In this document: piece after piece, positions 40,345-49,253 of the stretch | How the letters are laid out: every line of letters starts with the position of its first letter | How positions within the stretch are numbered: position 1 is the stretch's first letter | Origin: Rhodoferax sp. | GTDB lineage: Bacteria > Pseudomonadota > Gammaproteobacteria > Burkholderiales > Burkholderiaceae_C | Direction: 5' to 3' | Assembly: GCA_024235935.1 (NCBI GenBank) | Contig: JACKLL010000001.1 | Coordinates: 508,629 to 572,628 of the forward strand | DNA: 64,000 bases | Notes under the pieces: model-generated | What the model was told of the DNA's origin: nothing | Seen by the model: the letters and a program-made list of their open reading frames with translations, nothing else | The model's database searches: none | Made by a program: the position numbers and the translations under genes

Positions 40345-40629
40345 GGTGCGTTGTCGCGATCCGGGGCGCCTGTCATGCTGTCTCCTGGTCGATGTGGCGT
40401 GCGATCGGATGGCTGCACGTCCTTGGGTGTTGCGGCGCCGGCAGTCCACGGCGTCATTGGCGAACGACACGAATATAGCCGCTTATGCACCGTCTGACCG
40501 GCATCCATGCCACACGGATGCGGCGCGCCATTCGCGCCTGCCGATGGCCATGCGCCTTGCACCCTGTAATATCTGCGGCCACGGTTGCCGCATTGGACAC
40601 CTGGTGCGCCGGATACGAGGAGTTGACCC
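40345..40629. other. Divergent promoter region of sugar-acid cluster
   Basis: This 285-base gap separates the leftward aldolase arm from the rightward dehydrogenase arm and should hold both promoters. An imperfectly spaced inverted repeat GCATCC-N9-GGATGC (40501-40521) is the best operator candidate. No regulator gene is present at the cluster. No ribosomal or small RNA gene was recognised. Confidence 0.4.
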
Positions 40630-41634
40630 ATGAACACGTTTCGCGTCGGCATCACCGCCGATGTCCTGCAGTCCGACGGCACACCCATCTTCGGCAAGGC
40701 CCCGCTGTCCTTGCTCGAACAACCCGGCGTCGCGTGGGAGATCATGGACAGCGACTCCAGCGAACTCACCCCCGCCCATGTGGCCCGCTACGACGCCATC
40801 TGCGCCATGCTCACACGTCTGACGCCGGCCAGCCTGAGCGGCCCGGACATCCGTCTCAAGCTGGTCGCGCGCTTCGGCGTCGGGTACGACACCATCGATG
40901 TGCCGGCGTGTAATGCCGCGGGTGTATGGCTGACGATCGCGCCGGATGGCGTGCGCCGCCCGGTCGCCACCTCGGCGCTGACGCTGATGCTGATGCTGGC
41001 GCAGAAGGTGCTGATCAAGGACCGGCTGACCCGCAGCGGCCGCTGGAGCGAAAAGCTGGACCATATGGGAACAGGCCTCACTGGCCGCACCCTGGGTTCG
41101 ATCGGCATTGGCAACATCGGGGCCGAGTTGTTCCGGCTGGCCCGACCGCTGGACATGGTCGCCATCGCCCACGACCCGGCCATCGATCCGGCACAGGCCG
41201 CCGCGATGGGCATACGGCTGGTGGACATGGACACGCTGTTTCGCGAGTCGGACTTCCTGACCGTCAACTGCCCGCTGAACGAACACACGCATGGACTGGT
41301 CGACGCCCGCAAGCTGGCGCTGATGAAACCCGGCGCCTACCTGATCAATACGGCGCGCGGACCCATCGTCGACGAGAAGGCGCTGTATGCCGCGCTGGCC
41401 AGCGGGCGCATTGCCGGCGCCGGCCTGGACGTGTTCGAACAGGAGCCGACGCCGAAGGACAATCCGATCCTGCAGCTGGACAACGTCGTCGTGACCCCGC
41501 ATGCCATCTGCTTCACCGATGAATGCATGCGCAGCCTGGCCGAGAGCGCGTTCCGGGCCGTCATCGATGTCGCACAGGGCCGTACCCCGCCCTATCTTGT
41601 CAACCCGCAGGCGCGCAGCGCGCGTCCGGCCTGA
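40630..41634 (+). CDS. D-isomer-specific 2-hydroxyacid dehydrogenase
   Basis: NAD-dependent dehydrogenase of 334 residues, related to phosphoglycerate dehydrogenase and glyoxylate/hydroxypyruvate reductase. Key sites: substrate loop VARFGVGYDTIDV, the nucleotide motif LGSIGIGNIGAELFRLA, catalytic Arg in INTARGPIVDE, Glu in GLDVFEQEPTP and His in VVTPHAICFTDE. It begins the rightward arm opposite the HpaI aldolase and precedes an SDR gene by 12 bases. It may reduce or oxidise a 2-keto or 2-hydroxy acid from the same pathway. Confidence 0.92.
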   Translation: MNTFRVGITADVLQSDGTPIFGKAPLSLLEQPGVAWEIMDSDSSELTPAHVARYDAICAMLTRLTPASLSGPDIRLKLVARFGVGYDTIDVPACNAAGVWLTIAPDGVRRPVATSALTLMLMLAQKVLIKDRLTRSGRWSEKLDHMGTGLTGRTLGSIGIGNIGAELFRLARPLDMVAIAHDPAIDPAQAAAMGIRLVDMDTLFRESDFLTVNCPLNEHTHGLVDARKLALMKPGAYLINTARGPIVDEKALYAALASGRIAGAGLDVFEQEPTPKDNPILQLDNVVVTPHAICFTDECMRSLAESAFRAVIDVAQGRTPPYLVNPQARSARPA

Positions 41635-41646
41635 AGGAGTGCTTCC

Positions 41647-42426
41647 ATGTCCCAGTCCGACAAGCCCGATCCGCGCCACGGCCCGCCGGTGCTGATCGTC
41701 ACCGGCGCCTCGCGCGGCATCGGCGCCGCGTGTGCACGCGCCGGCGCGCGCGCCGGATACCGGGTCGTCGTGAATTACAGCAGCAGCCGAGATGCGGCGT
41801 TGGCCGTGGTGGCCGATATCGAGAAGGTGGGCGGCTCCGCGATCGCCATTCGCGCCGATGTGTCCCGGCCCGACGCGGTGGAGGAGCTGTTCGCACAGTC
41901 CGATGTCCACTTCGGCAAGGTGACGGCGCTGATCAACAACGCGGGCATCGGCGGTGCGATCCAGCCGCTGGAGGACATGCGCCCCGAGGCACTGGAGGCC
42001 TTGTTCCGTACCAATGTCTACGCCTGCGTCCATTGCTGCAGCGCGGCGATCCGCCGCATGGCGCCACGCCACGGCGGCAGCGGCGGCGTCATCGTCAACA
42101 TCTCGTCGGCCGCTGCGCGGCTCGGCGGTCTGCCCGGCATGGTCGCCTATGCGGCCAGCAAGGGCGCGATCGACAGCCTGACCACCGGTCTGGCCAAGGA
42201 GGTCGGTGCTCAGGGCATCCGTGTGGTCGGCATCCGGCCGGGCATCATCGAGACCGACATCCTGGAGCCGATGGGTGGATCGACACTGGTCCACACGGTG
42301 GCACCCAGCATCCCGCTCGGACGGGTCGGACAGCCCGAGGAGATCGCCGATGCGGCCATCTGGCTGCTCGGCCCGCAGGCGTCCTACGTGCATGGCACGA
42401 CCATCGACGTGACGGGCGGCCGCTGA
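41647..42426 (+). CDS. SDR-family oxidoreductase, FabG-like
   Basis: Short-chain dehydrogenase of 259 residues. Motifs: VTGASRGIGAACARAGA, INNAGIGGAIQPLED, the catalytic Ser in VNISSAAARLG, YAASKGAIDSLTTGLAKEV, RPGIIETDI and the C-terminal GRVGQPEEIADAAIWLLGPQASYVHGTTIDVTGGR. It resembles 3-oxoacyl-ACP reductase-like and glucose-dehydrogenase-like SDRs of catabolic clusters. It follows the 2-hydroxyacid dehydrogenase in the rightward arm. Confidence 0.9.
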   Translation: MSQSDKPDPRHGPPVLIVTGASRGIGAACARAGARAGYRVVVNYSSSRDAALAVVADIEKVGGSAIAIRADVSRPDAVEELFAQSDVHFGKVTALINNAGIGGAIQPLEDMRPEALEALFRTNVYACVHCCSAAIRRMAPRHGGSGGVIVNISSAAARLGGLPGMVAYAASKGAIDSLTTGLAKEVGAQGIRVVGIRPGIIETDILEPMGGSTLVHTVAPSIPLGRVGQPEEIADAAIWLLGPQASYVHGTTIDVTGGR

Positions 42427-42517
42427 GCCCGAGCCAATCCATGCGCACCAACAGGGCCCATCGCCGGTCGGCCGCCCGCAGCGGCCGCGCTGCGGCCGCG
42501 TTGTGGACAATCACCCC

Positions 42518-43297
42518 ATGAAACTCGCAACCTGGAACATCAACTCCCTGACCGTCCGCCTGCCACAGGTGCTCGACTGGCTCGCCACCAACCCGGTGGA
42601 TGTGCTGTGCCTGCAGGAGCTCAAGCTCAGCGACGACAAGTTTCCGCGCGATGCATTGCAGCAGGCCGGCTACCACAGCGCCGTATTCGGCCAGAAGACC
42701 TACAACGGCGTCGCGATCCTGAGCCGGACGCCAATGCGCGACGTGGTGACCAACATCCCGGGCTTCGCCGACGAGCAGTCGCGCGTGATCGCAGCCACCA
42801 TCGACACAGCCGCCGGTCCGATGCGCATCGTCAACGGCTACTTCGTCAATGGCCAGGAGCCGGGCAGCGAAAAGTTCGCCTACAAGATGCGCTGGCTCGA
42901 GGCGCTGCACGCCTACCTGCGTGCCGAGCTGAGCGCGTATCCCCAACTTGCGCTGCTGGGCGACTTCAACGTCACGGCCGACGACCGCGACAGCTGGGAC
43001 CCGGACGGTTTGCGCGAAACCATTCACCACACCACGCAGGAGCGGGAGCACTTCCAGGCCGTGCTGCAACTGGGCCTGCACGACAGCTTCCGCCTGTTCG
43101 AACAGGCCGAGAAGACGTACAGCTGGTGGGACTACCGGGAATTCGCTTTCCGGCGCAACCGCGGCCTGCGCATCGACTACGTGCTGGTCAGCGACGCACT
43201 CAAGCCGCGCGTCACCGCCTGCACCATCGACAGGGCACCACGCAAGAACGAGCGCCCGAGCGACCACACGCCGGTCGTGGTCGAGCTGCAGGACTGA
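42518..43297 (+). CDS. xth: Exodeoxyribonuclease III
   Basis: DNA-repair nuclease and AP endonuclease. ATG 42518 gives the standard beginning MKLATWNINSLTVRLPQVLDWL; 259 residues, as in the family. Further motifs are LCLQELKLSDDKFP (metal-binding Glu), NGVAILSRTP, VNGYFVNGQEPGSEKFAYKMRW, ALLGDFNVTADDRDSWDP (catalytic DxN), WWDYREFAFRRNRGLRIDYVLVS and the C-terminal PSDHTPVVVEL. It converges on ntrC. Confidence 0.95.
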   Translation: MKLATWNINSLTVRLPQVLDWLATNPVDVLCLQELKLSDDKFPRDALQQAGYHSAVFGQKTYNGVAILSRTPMRDVVTNIPGFADEQSRVIAATIDTAAGPMRIVNGYFVNGQEPGSEKFAYKMRWLEALHAYLRAELSAYPQLALLGDFNVTADDRDSWDPDGLRETIHHTTQEREHFQAVLQLGLHDSFRLFEQAEKTYSWWDYREFAFRRNRGLRIDYVLVSDALKPRVTACTIDRAPRKNERPSDHTPVVVELQD

Positions 43298-43366
43298 TCC
43301 ACCCAGGCTTCACGTATGGCGCCTGGTACGACTCGCTGCCGGTGCGCAGCGGGCCTCCTGCCTGGA

Positions 43367-44914
43367 CTATTCCAGTCCGAGGTCCTGGATCTTGCGGGTG
43401 ATGGTGTTGCGCCCGATACCGAGTTTCTGCGCGGCCTCGATGCGCCTGCCACGGGTATTGGCCAGCGCGGTGAGGATCAGCCGGGATTCAAAGCGGCGCG
43501 TCAGCACCTCCCACACGTCCTGCCGGCCGGCCGCCAGCATCTGGCCGGCCTCGATCTCGACACCCGACTCCCAGGCTGCCTGATCGGACGGCGCTGATTC
43601 GAAGGGCTGGCTCAGCGGCGTAGTCGTGACCGGCGGCGCCCCTGCCGACGCGGAACTGGCCATGTGATGCAACATGACGGCATCGCCGGACTGCTGGCCG
43701 CCCGGTGCCGGTGCCGGTTCCGCCATCAGGCCTGCGCCGGTGGTTCCAAGCACCTCGGGCGGCAGGTCCTTGGCGTCGATCACCTGCGCCGGTGCCATGA
43801 CCGTCAGCCAATGGCAGATGTTCTCGAGCTGGCGCACGTTGCCCGGGAATGCAAAGCGCGACAGCTGTGCCAGCGCCAGTTCGGAGATGCGCTTGGGTTC
43901 GACCTCGAGCTGGCGGGCACTTTGCTGCAGGAAGTGGCGCGTCAATCCGGGAATGTCTTCACGGCGCTCACGCAAGGGCGGCAGGCGCAGGCGGATCACG
44001 TTGAGGCGGTGGAACAAGTCCTCGCGGAACACGCCTTCCTTGACCCGCTGCTCCAGGTCCTGGTGGGTGGCTGCGATCACGCGGACATTGGTCTTGATCG
44101 CATCGTGGCCACCGACCCGGTAGAAATTGCCGTCCGACAGCACACGCAGCAAACGCGTCTGCAGGTCGAAAGGCATGTCGCCGATCTCGTCCAGAAACAA
44201 GGTGCCACCATCGGCCTGCTCGAAGCGGCCTCTGCGCATGGTCTGTGCGCCCGTGAACGCGCCGCGCTCATGACCGAACAATTCACTCTCGAGCAGGTCC
44301 TTGGGAATGGCTGCCGTGTTGATGGCGACAAACGGCGCACTGCCGCCATTGCCGCGTGGCGAGTGCTTGTGCAGTGCCCGGGCAACCAGCTCCTTGCCGG
44401 TACCGGACTCACCGGTGATCATCACTGTCACATTGCTCTGGCTGAGCCGGCCGATGGCCCTGAACACATCCTGCATGGCAGGTGCCTGACCGAGCATTTC
44501 CGGTGTCGCCGCAATGCGCTGCTCGGAGACCTCCTCGCGTTGGCTCTCCTGCATCGCGCGGCGGATCAGCTCCACGGCCTTGGGCAGATCGAACGGCTTG
44601 GGGAGGTACTCGAACGCACCCCCCTGGAACGCCGACACCGCACTCTCCAGATCGGAGAAAGCGGTCATGATGATGACTGGCAAGGTCGGGCGCTCGTGCT
44701 TGACGCGCTCCAGCAACTCCAGACCAGAGCCACCCGGCATGCGGATGTCGCTCACCAGAATCTGCGGGCCTTCGGCTTCGCCTGCGGATTCCAGCGCGGA
44801 CAACACATCGCGCATGTTGGTGAAGCTGCGGGTCGCCAGGTTCTCACGCAGCAATGCCTTCTCGAGCACGAAGCGGATGGACTGATCATCGTCGACGATC
44901 CAGATGGGCTTCAT
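43367..44914 (-). CDS. glnG: Nitrogen regulator NtrC (NR(I))
   Basis: Response regulator that activates sigma-54 promoters under nitrogen limitation. The receiver domain has the acidic pair VDDDQS and the phosphorylation site in [12 protein letters not shown] (Asp about 55). The AAA domain has [17 protein letters not shown], the sigma-54 contact loop [11 protein letters not shown] and [14 protein letters not shown]. The C-terminus is a Fis-type helix-turn-helix ([24 protein letters not shown]). The protein is 515 residues, with a longer Ala/Pro-rich linker before the last domain than in E. coli. It is downstream of ntrB after 53 bases. Confidence 0.95.
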   Translation of the reverse strand: MKPIWIVDDDQSIRFVLEKALLRENLATRSFTNMRDVLSALESAGEAEGPQILVSDIRMPGGSGLELLERVKHERPTLPVIIMTAFSDLESAVSAFQGGAFEYLPKPFDLPKAVELIRRAMQESQREEVSEQRIAATPEMLGQAPAMQDVFRAIGRLSQSNVTVMITGESGTGKELVARALHKHSPRGNGGSAPFVAINTAAIPKDLLESELFGHERGAFTGAQTMRRGRFEQADGGTLFLDEIGDMPFDLQTRLLRVLSDGNFYRVGGHDAIKTNVRVIAATHQDLEQRVKEGVFREDLFHRLNVIRLRLPPLRERREDIPGLTRHFLQQSARQLEVEPKRISELALAQLSRFAFPGNVRQLENICHWLTVMAPAQVIDAKDLPPEVLGTTGAGLMAEPAPAPGGQQSGDAVMLHHMASSASAGAPPVTTTPLSQPFESAPSDQAAWESGVEIEAGQMLAAGRQDVWEVLTRRFESRLILTALANTRGRRIEAAQKLGIGRNTITRKIQDLGLE

Positions 44915-44967
44915 GATGGTGTGTGGCGCATGGCGCGCCGGCAGTTGGTGATTTTTTTGGACAAAAT

Positions 44968-46056
44968 TCAGGACAGAGGTATGAGGATCTTGAAGTCGGT
45001 TCGACCAGGCACGCTGTCCACCTCGATCAGGCCATGGTGTTGCTGCACAAACGTCTGTGCCAGCGTCAACCCCAGCCCGGATCCACCATCCCTGCCCGAC
45101 ACCAGCGGGTAAAAGATGCGGTCCTTGATCGAGTCTGGAACACCAGGCCCGTTGTCGATGACATGCAATTCCAATGCCAGTCTGTACCTTTGTTTGCCAA
45201 ATGTCACCTGCCGCGCGACCCGCGTACGCAAGGTCAGCATCCCATCGCCCGCCGCAATGCGCTCGGCAAGCGCCAGACAGGCGTTCTGCGCGATGTTGAG
45301 AACGGTCTGAATCAGTTGCTCGCGGTCGGCGCGCAACTCCGGAATCGAAGTGTCATAGTCGCGCACCACGCGCAAGCCGCGCGGAAACTCGGCCACGATC
45401 AGCGAGCGCACGCGCTCGCACACCTCGTGGATATTGACGTCGCCCATGCGCTGGGGAAATCGGTGCGGAGCCAGCAACCGGTCCACCAGCGACTGCAACC
45501 GGTCTGCCTCGCGAATGATGACCTGCGTGTACTCGTTGAGACCGCGGCCTTCGATCTCCATCTCCAGCAGCTGCGCCGCACCCCGGATGCCGCCCAAGGG
45601 ATTCTTGATCTCGTGTGCGAGGTTGCGGATCAGCTCCTTGTTGGCTTGCGCCTGGTCCGTCAAGCGGTCCTCGCGCTCCTGGCGCGCCTGCTGCTCCTGC
45701 GGCAGCAACTCGACGATGATTTCCCGCCGCGATTCGGTCTGCGTGACGATGACGTGTACCGGCATCGGATCATGGTTGAGGCGCTTGAGCAAGGTGTCGT
45801 AACGCATCGTGGCAAATGCATTGCCTCCGGCACCCGCGAGCGCATGAAGCAAGGCCTCGGGTTCCGCAAAATTGTCGGCAAACTGCGAGGCGACGATGGC
45901 GCGGCGCGAGACGCCCAGCGCATCTTCGAGTGCCGCGTTCGCAAACACGACGATGCCGTCTTCGCGCACGACCGCCACCAGGGTCGCGAGCAGATCGAAG
46001 GACCTGAATCGCGACGGCAGGAAGTCGGTCAGGGCTGGAAAGTGGGCGGGGCTCAA
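44968..46056 (-). CDS. glnL: Nitrogen sensor kinase NtrB (NR(II))
   Basis: Cytoplasmic histidine kinase that phosphorylates NtrC and is governed by PII. The 362 residues show an N-terminal PAS domain (about 15-120), the phosphorylated histidine in NLAHEIKNPLGGIRGAAQLLE (about 146), and the ATPase motifs NIAQNACLALAE, IDNGPGVPDSI, GGSGLGLTLAQTFVQQHHG. It lies between the small periplasmic protein gene and ntrC in the glnA-xxx-ntrB-ntrC leftward order. Confidence 0.95.
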   Translation of the reverse strand: MSPAHFPALTDFLPSRFRSFDLLATLVAVVREDGIVVFANAALEDALGVSRRAIVASQFADNFAEPEALLHALAGAGGNAFATMRYDTLLKRLNHDPMPVHVIVTQTESRREIIVELLPQEQQARQEREDRLTDQAQANKELIRNLAHEIKNPLGGIRGAAQLLEMEIEGRGLNEYTQVIIREADRLQSLVDRLLAPHRFPQRMGDVNIHEVCERVRSLIVAEFPRGLRVVRDYDTSIPELRADREQLIQTVLNIAQNACLALAERIAAGDGMLTLRTRVARQVTFGKQRYRLALELHVIDNGPGVPDSIKDRIFYPLVSGRDGGSGLGLTLAQTFVQQHHGLIEVDSVPGRTDFKILIPLS

Positions 46057-46061
46057 GCGCG

Positions 46062-46580
46062 CTATTTTGCGGCAGTCACCCGACCGAGCTCACGCCGGAT
46101 GCCGGCGATGTCGCTCTCGTTGCGGGCCAGCGACGCCTTGAGTTCGGCGACGCGATCGAGATATTTCTGGTAGTTGCGGGCTTCGTCGCCACGCTTTTCA
46201 GGCTCGCCATTGTTGTACTCTCGCAACAAATCGGCGTTGCGCGCCTCGGCCTTCTTTAGCTCCGACTCCAGGATCAGCTTGGCATCGGAGTCGCGCGCCT
46301 TCTGCTCGGCGTTGTCCACGCGCGATGCCGGCGGGGCAGCGGAGGCCAGCTTGACCGTCGGGGCACCGGCGGCCGGCGCAGCGGCAGAGCCTGAAGGCGC
46401 TGCAGGCGGCTTGAAGCCCTGGATCACCGTGACGTTCCCACCCTCGAGCAGCTTGCACTGCCCCTTCTGGGCATCGGTGATCTTGTTGGTGTATTCGTTG
46501 CCGCAGCGGTAAATCTGGGCCTGTGTCGGGCCGGCCAGAACCAGCAGGATGGCAACCAAAGGTATCGACGACAAATGCAT
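46062..46580 (-). CDS. Periplasmic DUF4124-like protein
   Basis: Small exported protein of 172 residues. It has a signal peptide (MHLSSIPLVAILLVLAGPTQAQ), then IYRCGNEYTNKITDAQKGQCKLLEGG, a short cysteine-containing motif like DUF4124, an alanine/proline linker and a C-terminal helical, probably coiled-coil part (AEQKARDSDAKLILESELKKAEARNADLLREY). ATG 46580 follows a GGAGAG. It lies between glnA (with its terminator) and ntrB, a frequent position in Burkholderiales, but its role in nitrogen control, if any, is unknown. Confidence 0.8.
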   Translation of the reverse strand: MHLSSIPLVAILLVLAGPTQAQIYRCGNEYTNKITDAQKGQCKLLEGGNVTVIQGFKPPAAPSGSAAAPAAGAPTVKLASAAPPASRVDNAEQKARDSDAKLILESELKKAEARNADLLREYNNGEPEKRGDEARNYQKYLDRVAELKASLARNESDIAGIRRELGRVTAAK

Positions 46581-46674
46581 GATGCTCTCTCCACGCGTCA
46601 CAGGATGCAGGGACGGCCTCCAAGTATGCGCCAATTGACCGCTTCGACCAAACCGGCGCATATCCCACAAAAGG

Positions 46675-46700
46675 ACAAGGGCGGTCAGGACCGCCCTTGT
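46675..46700 (-). terminator. Intrinsic terminator downstream of glnA
   Basis: A perfect 12-bp inverted repeat (ACAAGGGCGGTC / GACCGCCCTTGT) with a two-base centre, 46 bases past the glnA stop in the leftward direction. Reading leftwards the stem is followed by a CCTTTTG run. It probably ends most glnA transcripts before the periplasmic gene and ntrBC. Confidence 0.8.
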
Positions 46701-46745
46701 TACTGTGATCCCGGGTTGCCGTGGGGCCAACCCGGCCGCTGCTTG

Positions 46746-48161
46746 TTACAGCGAATAGTACATGTCGAACTCGACCGGATGGGTCGCCATGCGCATGCGG
46801 GTCACTTCGCCCATCTTGAGCTCGATGTAGGCATCGATCATGGTGTCTGAGAACACACCGCCCTTGGTCAGGAAGTCGCGGTCCTTGTCGAGGTACTCCA
46901 GCGCCTGATCCAGGCTGTGGCAAACGGTCGGGATCAGCGCGTCTTCTTCCGGCGGCAGATGGTACAGATCCTTGGTGGCGGCTTCGCCAGGATGGATCTT
47001 GTTCTCGACGCCGTCCAGACCGGCCATGAGCAGAGCCGAGAAGCACAGGTAGGGGTTCGCCAGTGGATCCGGGAAACGTGCTTCGACGCGACGGCCCTTG
47101 GGGTTGGCCACGAACGGAATGCGGATCGATGCCGAGCGGTTCTTGGCGGAGTACGCCAGCTTCACCGGAGCTTCGAAACCAGGCACCAGGCGCTTGTAGC
47201 TGTTGGTACCCGGATTCGTGATCGCGTTCAGTGCGCGGGCATGCTTGATGATGCCGCCGATGTAGTACAGCGCGAAGTCCGAAAGACCTGCATAGCCGTC
47301 GCCGGCAAACAGGTTCTTGCCGTCTTTCCACACCGACTGGTGCACGTGCATGCCGGAGCCGTTGTCGCCAACGATGGGCTTGGGCATGAAGGTCGCGGTC
47401 TTGCCGTACGAGTTGGACACGTTCCAGACCACGTATTTCAGGATCTGCGTCCAGTCCGCGCGCTGAACCAGCGTGCTGAACTTGGTGCCGATCTCGTTCT
47501 GGCCGGCGCCTGCCACTTCATGGTGGAACACTTCAACCGGAATGCCCAGCGATTCGAGGATCAGCGCGATCTCGGCGCGCAGGTCCTGCGTGCTGTCGAC
47601 CGGGGGAACGGGGAAGTAGCCGCCCTTGACGGTCGGGCGATGGCCGCGGTTGCCGCCATCGATCTTCTTGCCGGTGTTCCACGGTGCTTCGTATTCGTCG
47701 ATCTTGACGAAAGAGCCCGAGCCGTCTGCGCCCCAGCGCACGTCGTCGAAGATGAAGAACTCGGGTTCCGGACCGAAGTAGGCGGTGTCGCCAATGCCGG
47801 AGGACTTGAGGTAGGCTTCTGCGCGCTTGGCGATCGAACGCGGATCGCGGTCGTAGGCCTTGCCGTCGCTGGGTTCGACCACGTCGCAGCTCATGAACAG
47901 CGTGGTTTCTTCGAAGAACGGATCGATGTTGGCGGTATTCGGGTCAGGCATCAGCTGCATGTCCGAGGCTTCAATGCCTTTCCAGCCGCCAATCGAGGAA
48001 CCGTCGAAGGCATGACCGGACGAGAACTTGTCTTCGTCGAAATGCGAAACAGGCACCGTCACGTGCTGCTCCTTGCCCCGGGTGTCGGTAAAACGGAAGT
48101 CAACGAACTTGACTTCGTTTTCCTTCACCATCTTCATCACGTCTGCGACGGTCTTGGCCAT
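46746..48161 (-). CDS. glnA: Glutamine synthetase, type I
   Basis: Makes glutamine from glutamate, ammonia and ATP. The 471 residues match GSI-beta: [46 protein letters not shown], the ATP-site [11 protein letters not shown] and [53 protein letters not shown]. The adenylylated tyrosine is about residue 400, in [14 protein letters not shown] 48161 has AGGAGT upstream. A sigma-54 promoter and NtrC-like half-sites precede it, in keeping with control by the adjacent ntrBC genes. Confidence 0.97.
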   Translation of the reverse strand: MAKTVADVMKMVKENEVKFVDFRFTDTRGKEQHVTVPVSHFDEDKFSSGHAFDGSSIGGWKGIEASDMQLMPDPNTANIDPFFEETTLFMSCDVVEPSDGKAYDRDPRSIAKRAEAYLKSSGIGDTAYFGPEPEFFIFDDVRWGADGSGSFVKIDEYEAPWNTGKKIDGGNRGHRPTVKGGYFPVPPVDSTQDLRAEIALILESLGIPVEVFHHEVAGAGQNEIGTKFSTLVQRADWTQILKYVVWNVSNSYGKTATFMPKPIVGDNGSGMHVHQSVWKDGKNLFAGDGYAGLSDFALYYIGGIIKHARALNAITNPGTNSYKRLVPGFEAPVKLAYSAKNRSASIRIPFVANPKGRRVEARFPDPLANPYLCFSALLMAGLDGVENKIHPGEAATKDLYHLPPEEDALIPTVCHSLDQALEYLDKDRDFLTKGGVFSDTMIDAYIELKMGEVTRMRMATHPVEFDMYYSL

Positions 48162-48210
48162 CAATTACTCCTGTTGAACAGTTGTTGAAATACGTTACCT
48201 GCGGACAAAC

Positions 48211-48225
48211 GCAGTTTTTGTGCCA
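48211..48225 (-). promoter_or_regulatory. Sigma-54 promoter of glnA
   Basis: Reading leftwards, TGGCAC-AAAAA-CTGC has the -24 GG and -12 GC elements at the invariant 12-base spacing of sigma-54 (RpoN) promoters; only the first T of the TTGC box is changed to C. It would start transcription about 40 bases upstream of the glnA ATG. NtrC is the expected activator. Confidence 0.75.
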
Positions 48226-48342
48226 ATCACCCCGTATTGGCGCCAGTGGGTCCAGCCCGCTATTTTGCCTGCGGTTTTCGCTGCTGGGACACGGCAGTTG
48301 CGGCCGACCCAAAATTGAGCACGGCTCAAAGATGAGCTATTT

Positions 48343-48394
48343 TGGTGCAAATTCTCAAGAATATCCCTATTTGGTGCATTTCAATTTCGCACCA
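48343..48394 (-). promoter_or_regulatory. NtrC-type enhancer half-sites
   Basis: Three copies of a TGGTGC/GCACCA motif lie about 120-170 bases upstream of the sigma-54 promoter: TGGTGCAA at 48343, TGGTGCA at 48372 and GCACCA at 48389. NtrC sites are built from GCACC/GGTGC half-sites; here they are spaced differently from the compact enterobacterial site (29 bases apart, and one in everted order). Part of this region is the end of the neighbouring gene. Confidence 0.5.
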
Positions 48395-49253
48395 TTTCAG
48401 GGCCTAGTCGAACCTGCCGCTGCCGCAAACCGTCCAGCAGGGCACCATAGGCTGCATCGACATCGGCCACCTCGCCCTTGACACCCAATTCGATATGGCG
48501 ACCGTATTCGGGATGGTCCACACTGGGGAGACTGAACACACGCACCGTGGCGAAGCGCCGCTCGATATCTTCCATCAGGGGCGTCAGGGCAGCCTCCATG
48601 GCGCCAAAGGCGATGACGGACTTCTCCACCGACGGACTGCGATGGAAGCAGTCTGCGTAATGCTGGTCCAGCACCCACTCGATCATCGGCCAGGCCATGA
48701 CCGGGAAACCCGGCACGAAATGCACCACCCCCGCACCTTTTCCGGTCAGACGGGCGGCGTCACAGCTGAAGCCGGGGATCTTGTTGTAAGGGTTGGGAAT
48801 GATGTCTGCGCCCGCCGGGAAAACGCCCATGTTCAAGCGGTGCACGTTGTCGGCGCGATCGGGGTCGAATGTCTCGCCCTGCTCGCGGGCCACGTCACGC
48901 ATGCGATCTTCAATCAGCAGCCGCGCCTGTGGATGGAGCTCGAGCCCCAGCCCCAGGGCCAACGCGGCACATTGCCGCGTGTGGTCGTCTGGTGTGGCGC
49001 CGATGCCGCCGCAGGAGAACACCACATCGGAAGACGCAAACGCGCGCTCCAGCGACGACGTGATCCGTGCACGCGAATCGCCCACGTAGTCGGCATAGGC
49101 CAGTTGCAGGCCCCGCGCATGCAGCCGTTCGATCACAGCAGGCAGATGCTTGTCGGCGCGCTTGCCCGACATGATCTCGTCGCCGATGATGATCAGGCCG
49201 AAGGCGGGAACGGTCTTGCGCGCTTGCGCATCGCGGATGTCATGGACGGGCAT
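48381..49253 (-). CDS. Molybdopterin-binding (MoCF/CinA-like) domain protein
   Basis: A 290-residue protein with an N-terminal MoCF/CinA-type domain: FGLIIIGDEIMSGKRADKHLPAVIERLHARG, then VVFSCGGIGATPDDHTRQCAA, and FPAGADIIPNPYNKIPGFSC, VVHFVPGFPVMAWPMIEWVL. It is like the competence-damage CinA N-terminal domain family but lacks the C-terminal amidase domain; such stand-alone proteins have no agreed function. ATG 49253 overlaps the end of the EI24 gene by 14 bases, so the two genes are co-transcribed. Its end overlaps the NtrC half-site region. Confidence 0.85.
   Translation of the reverse strand: MPVHDIRDAQARKTVPAFGLIIIGDEIMSGKRADKHLPAVIERLHARGLQLAYADYVGDSRARITSSLERAFASSDVVFSCGGIGATPDDHTRQCAALALGLGLELHPQARLLIEDRMRDVAREQGETFDPDRADNVHRLNMGVFPAGADIIPNPYNKIPGFSCDAARLTGKGAGVVHFVPGFPVMAWPMIEWVLDQHYADCFHRSPSVEKSVIAFGAMEAALTPLMEDIERRFATVRVFSLPSVDHPEYGRHIELGVKGEVADVDAAYGALLDGLRQRQVRLGPEMVRN

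Noticed and set aside
43664..45112. 482-codon rightward frame opposite ntrC
   Set aside because: Shadow frame; ntrC and ntrB are certain.
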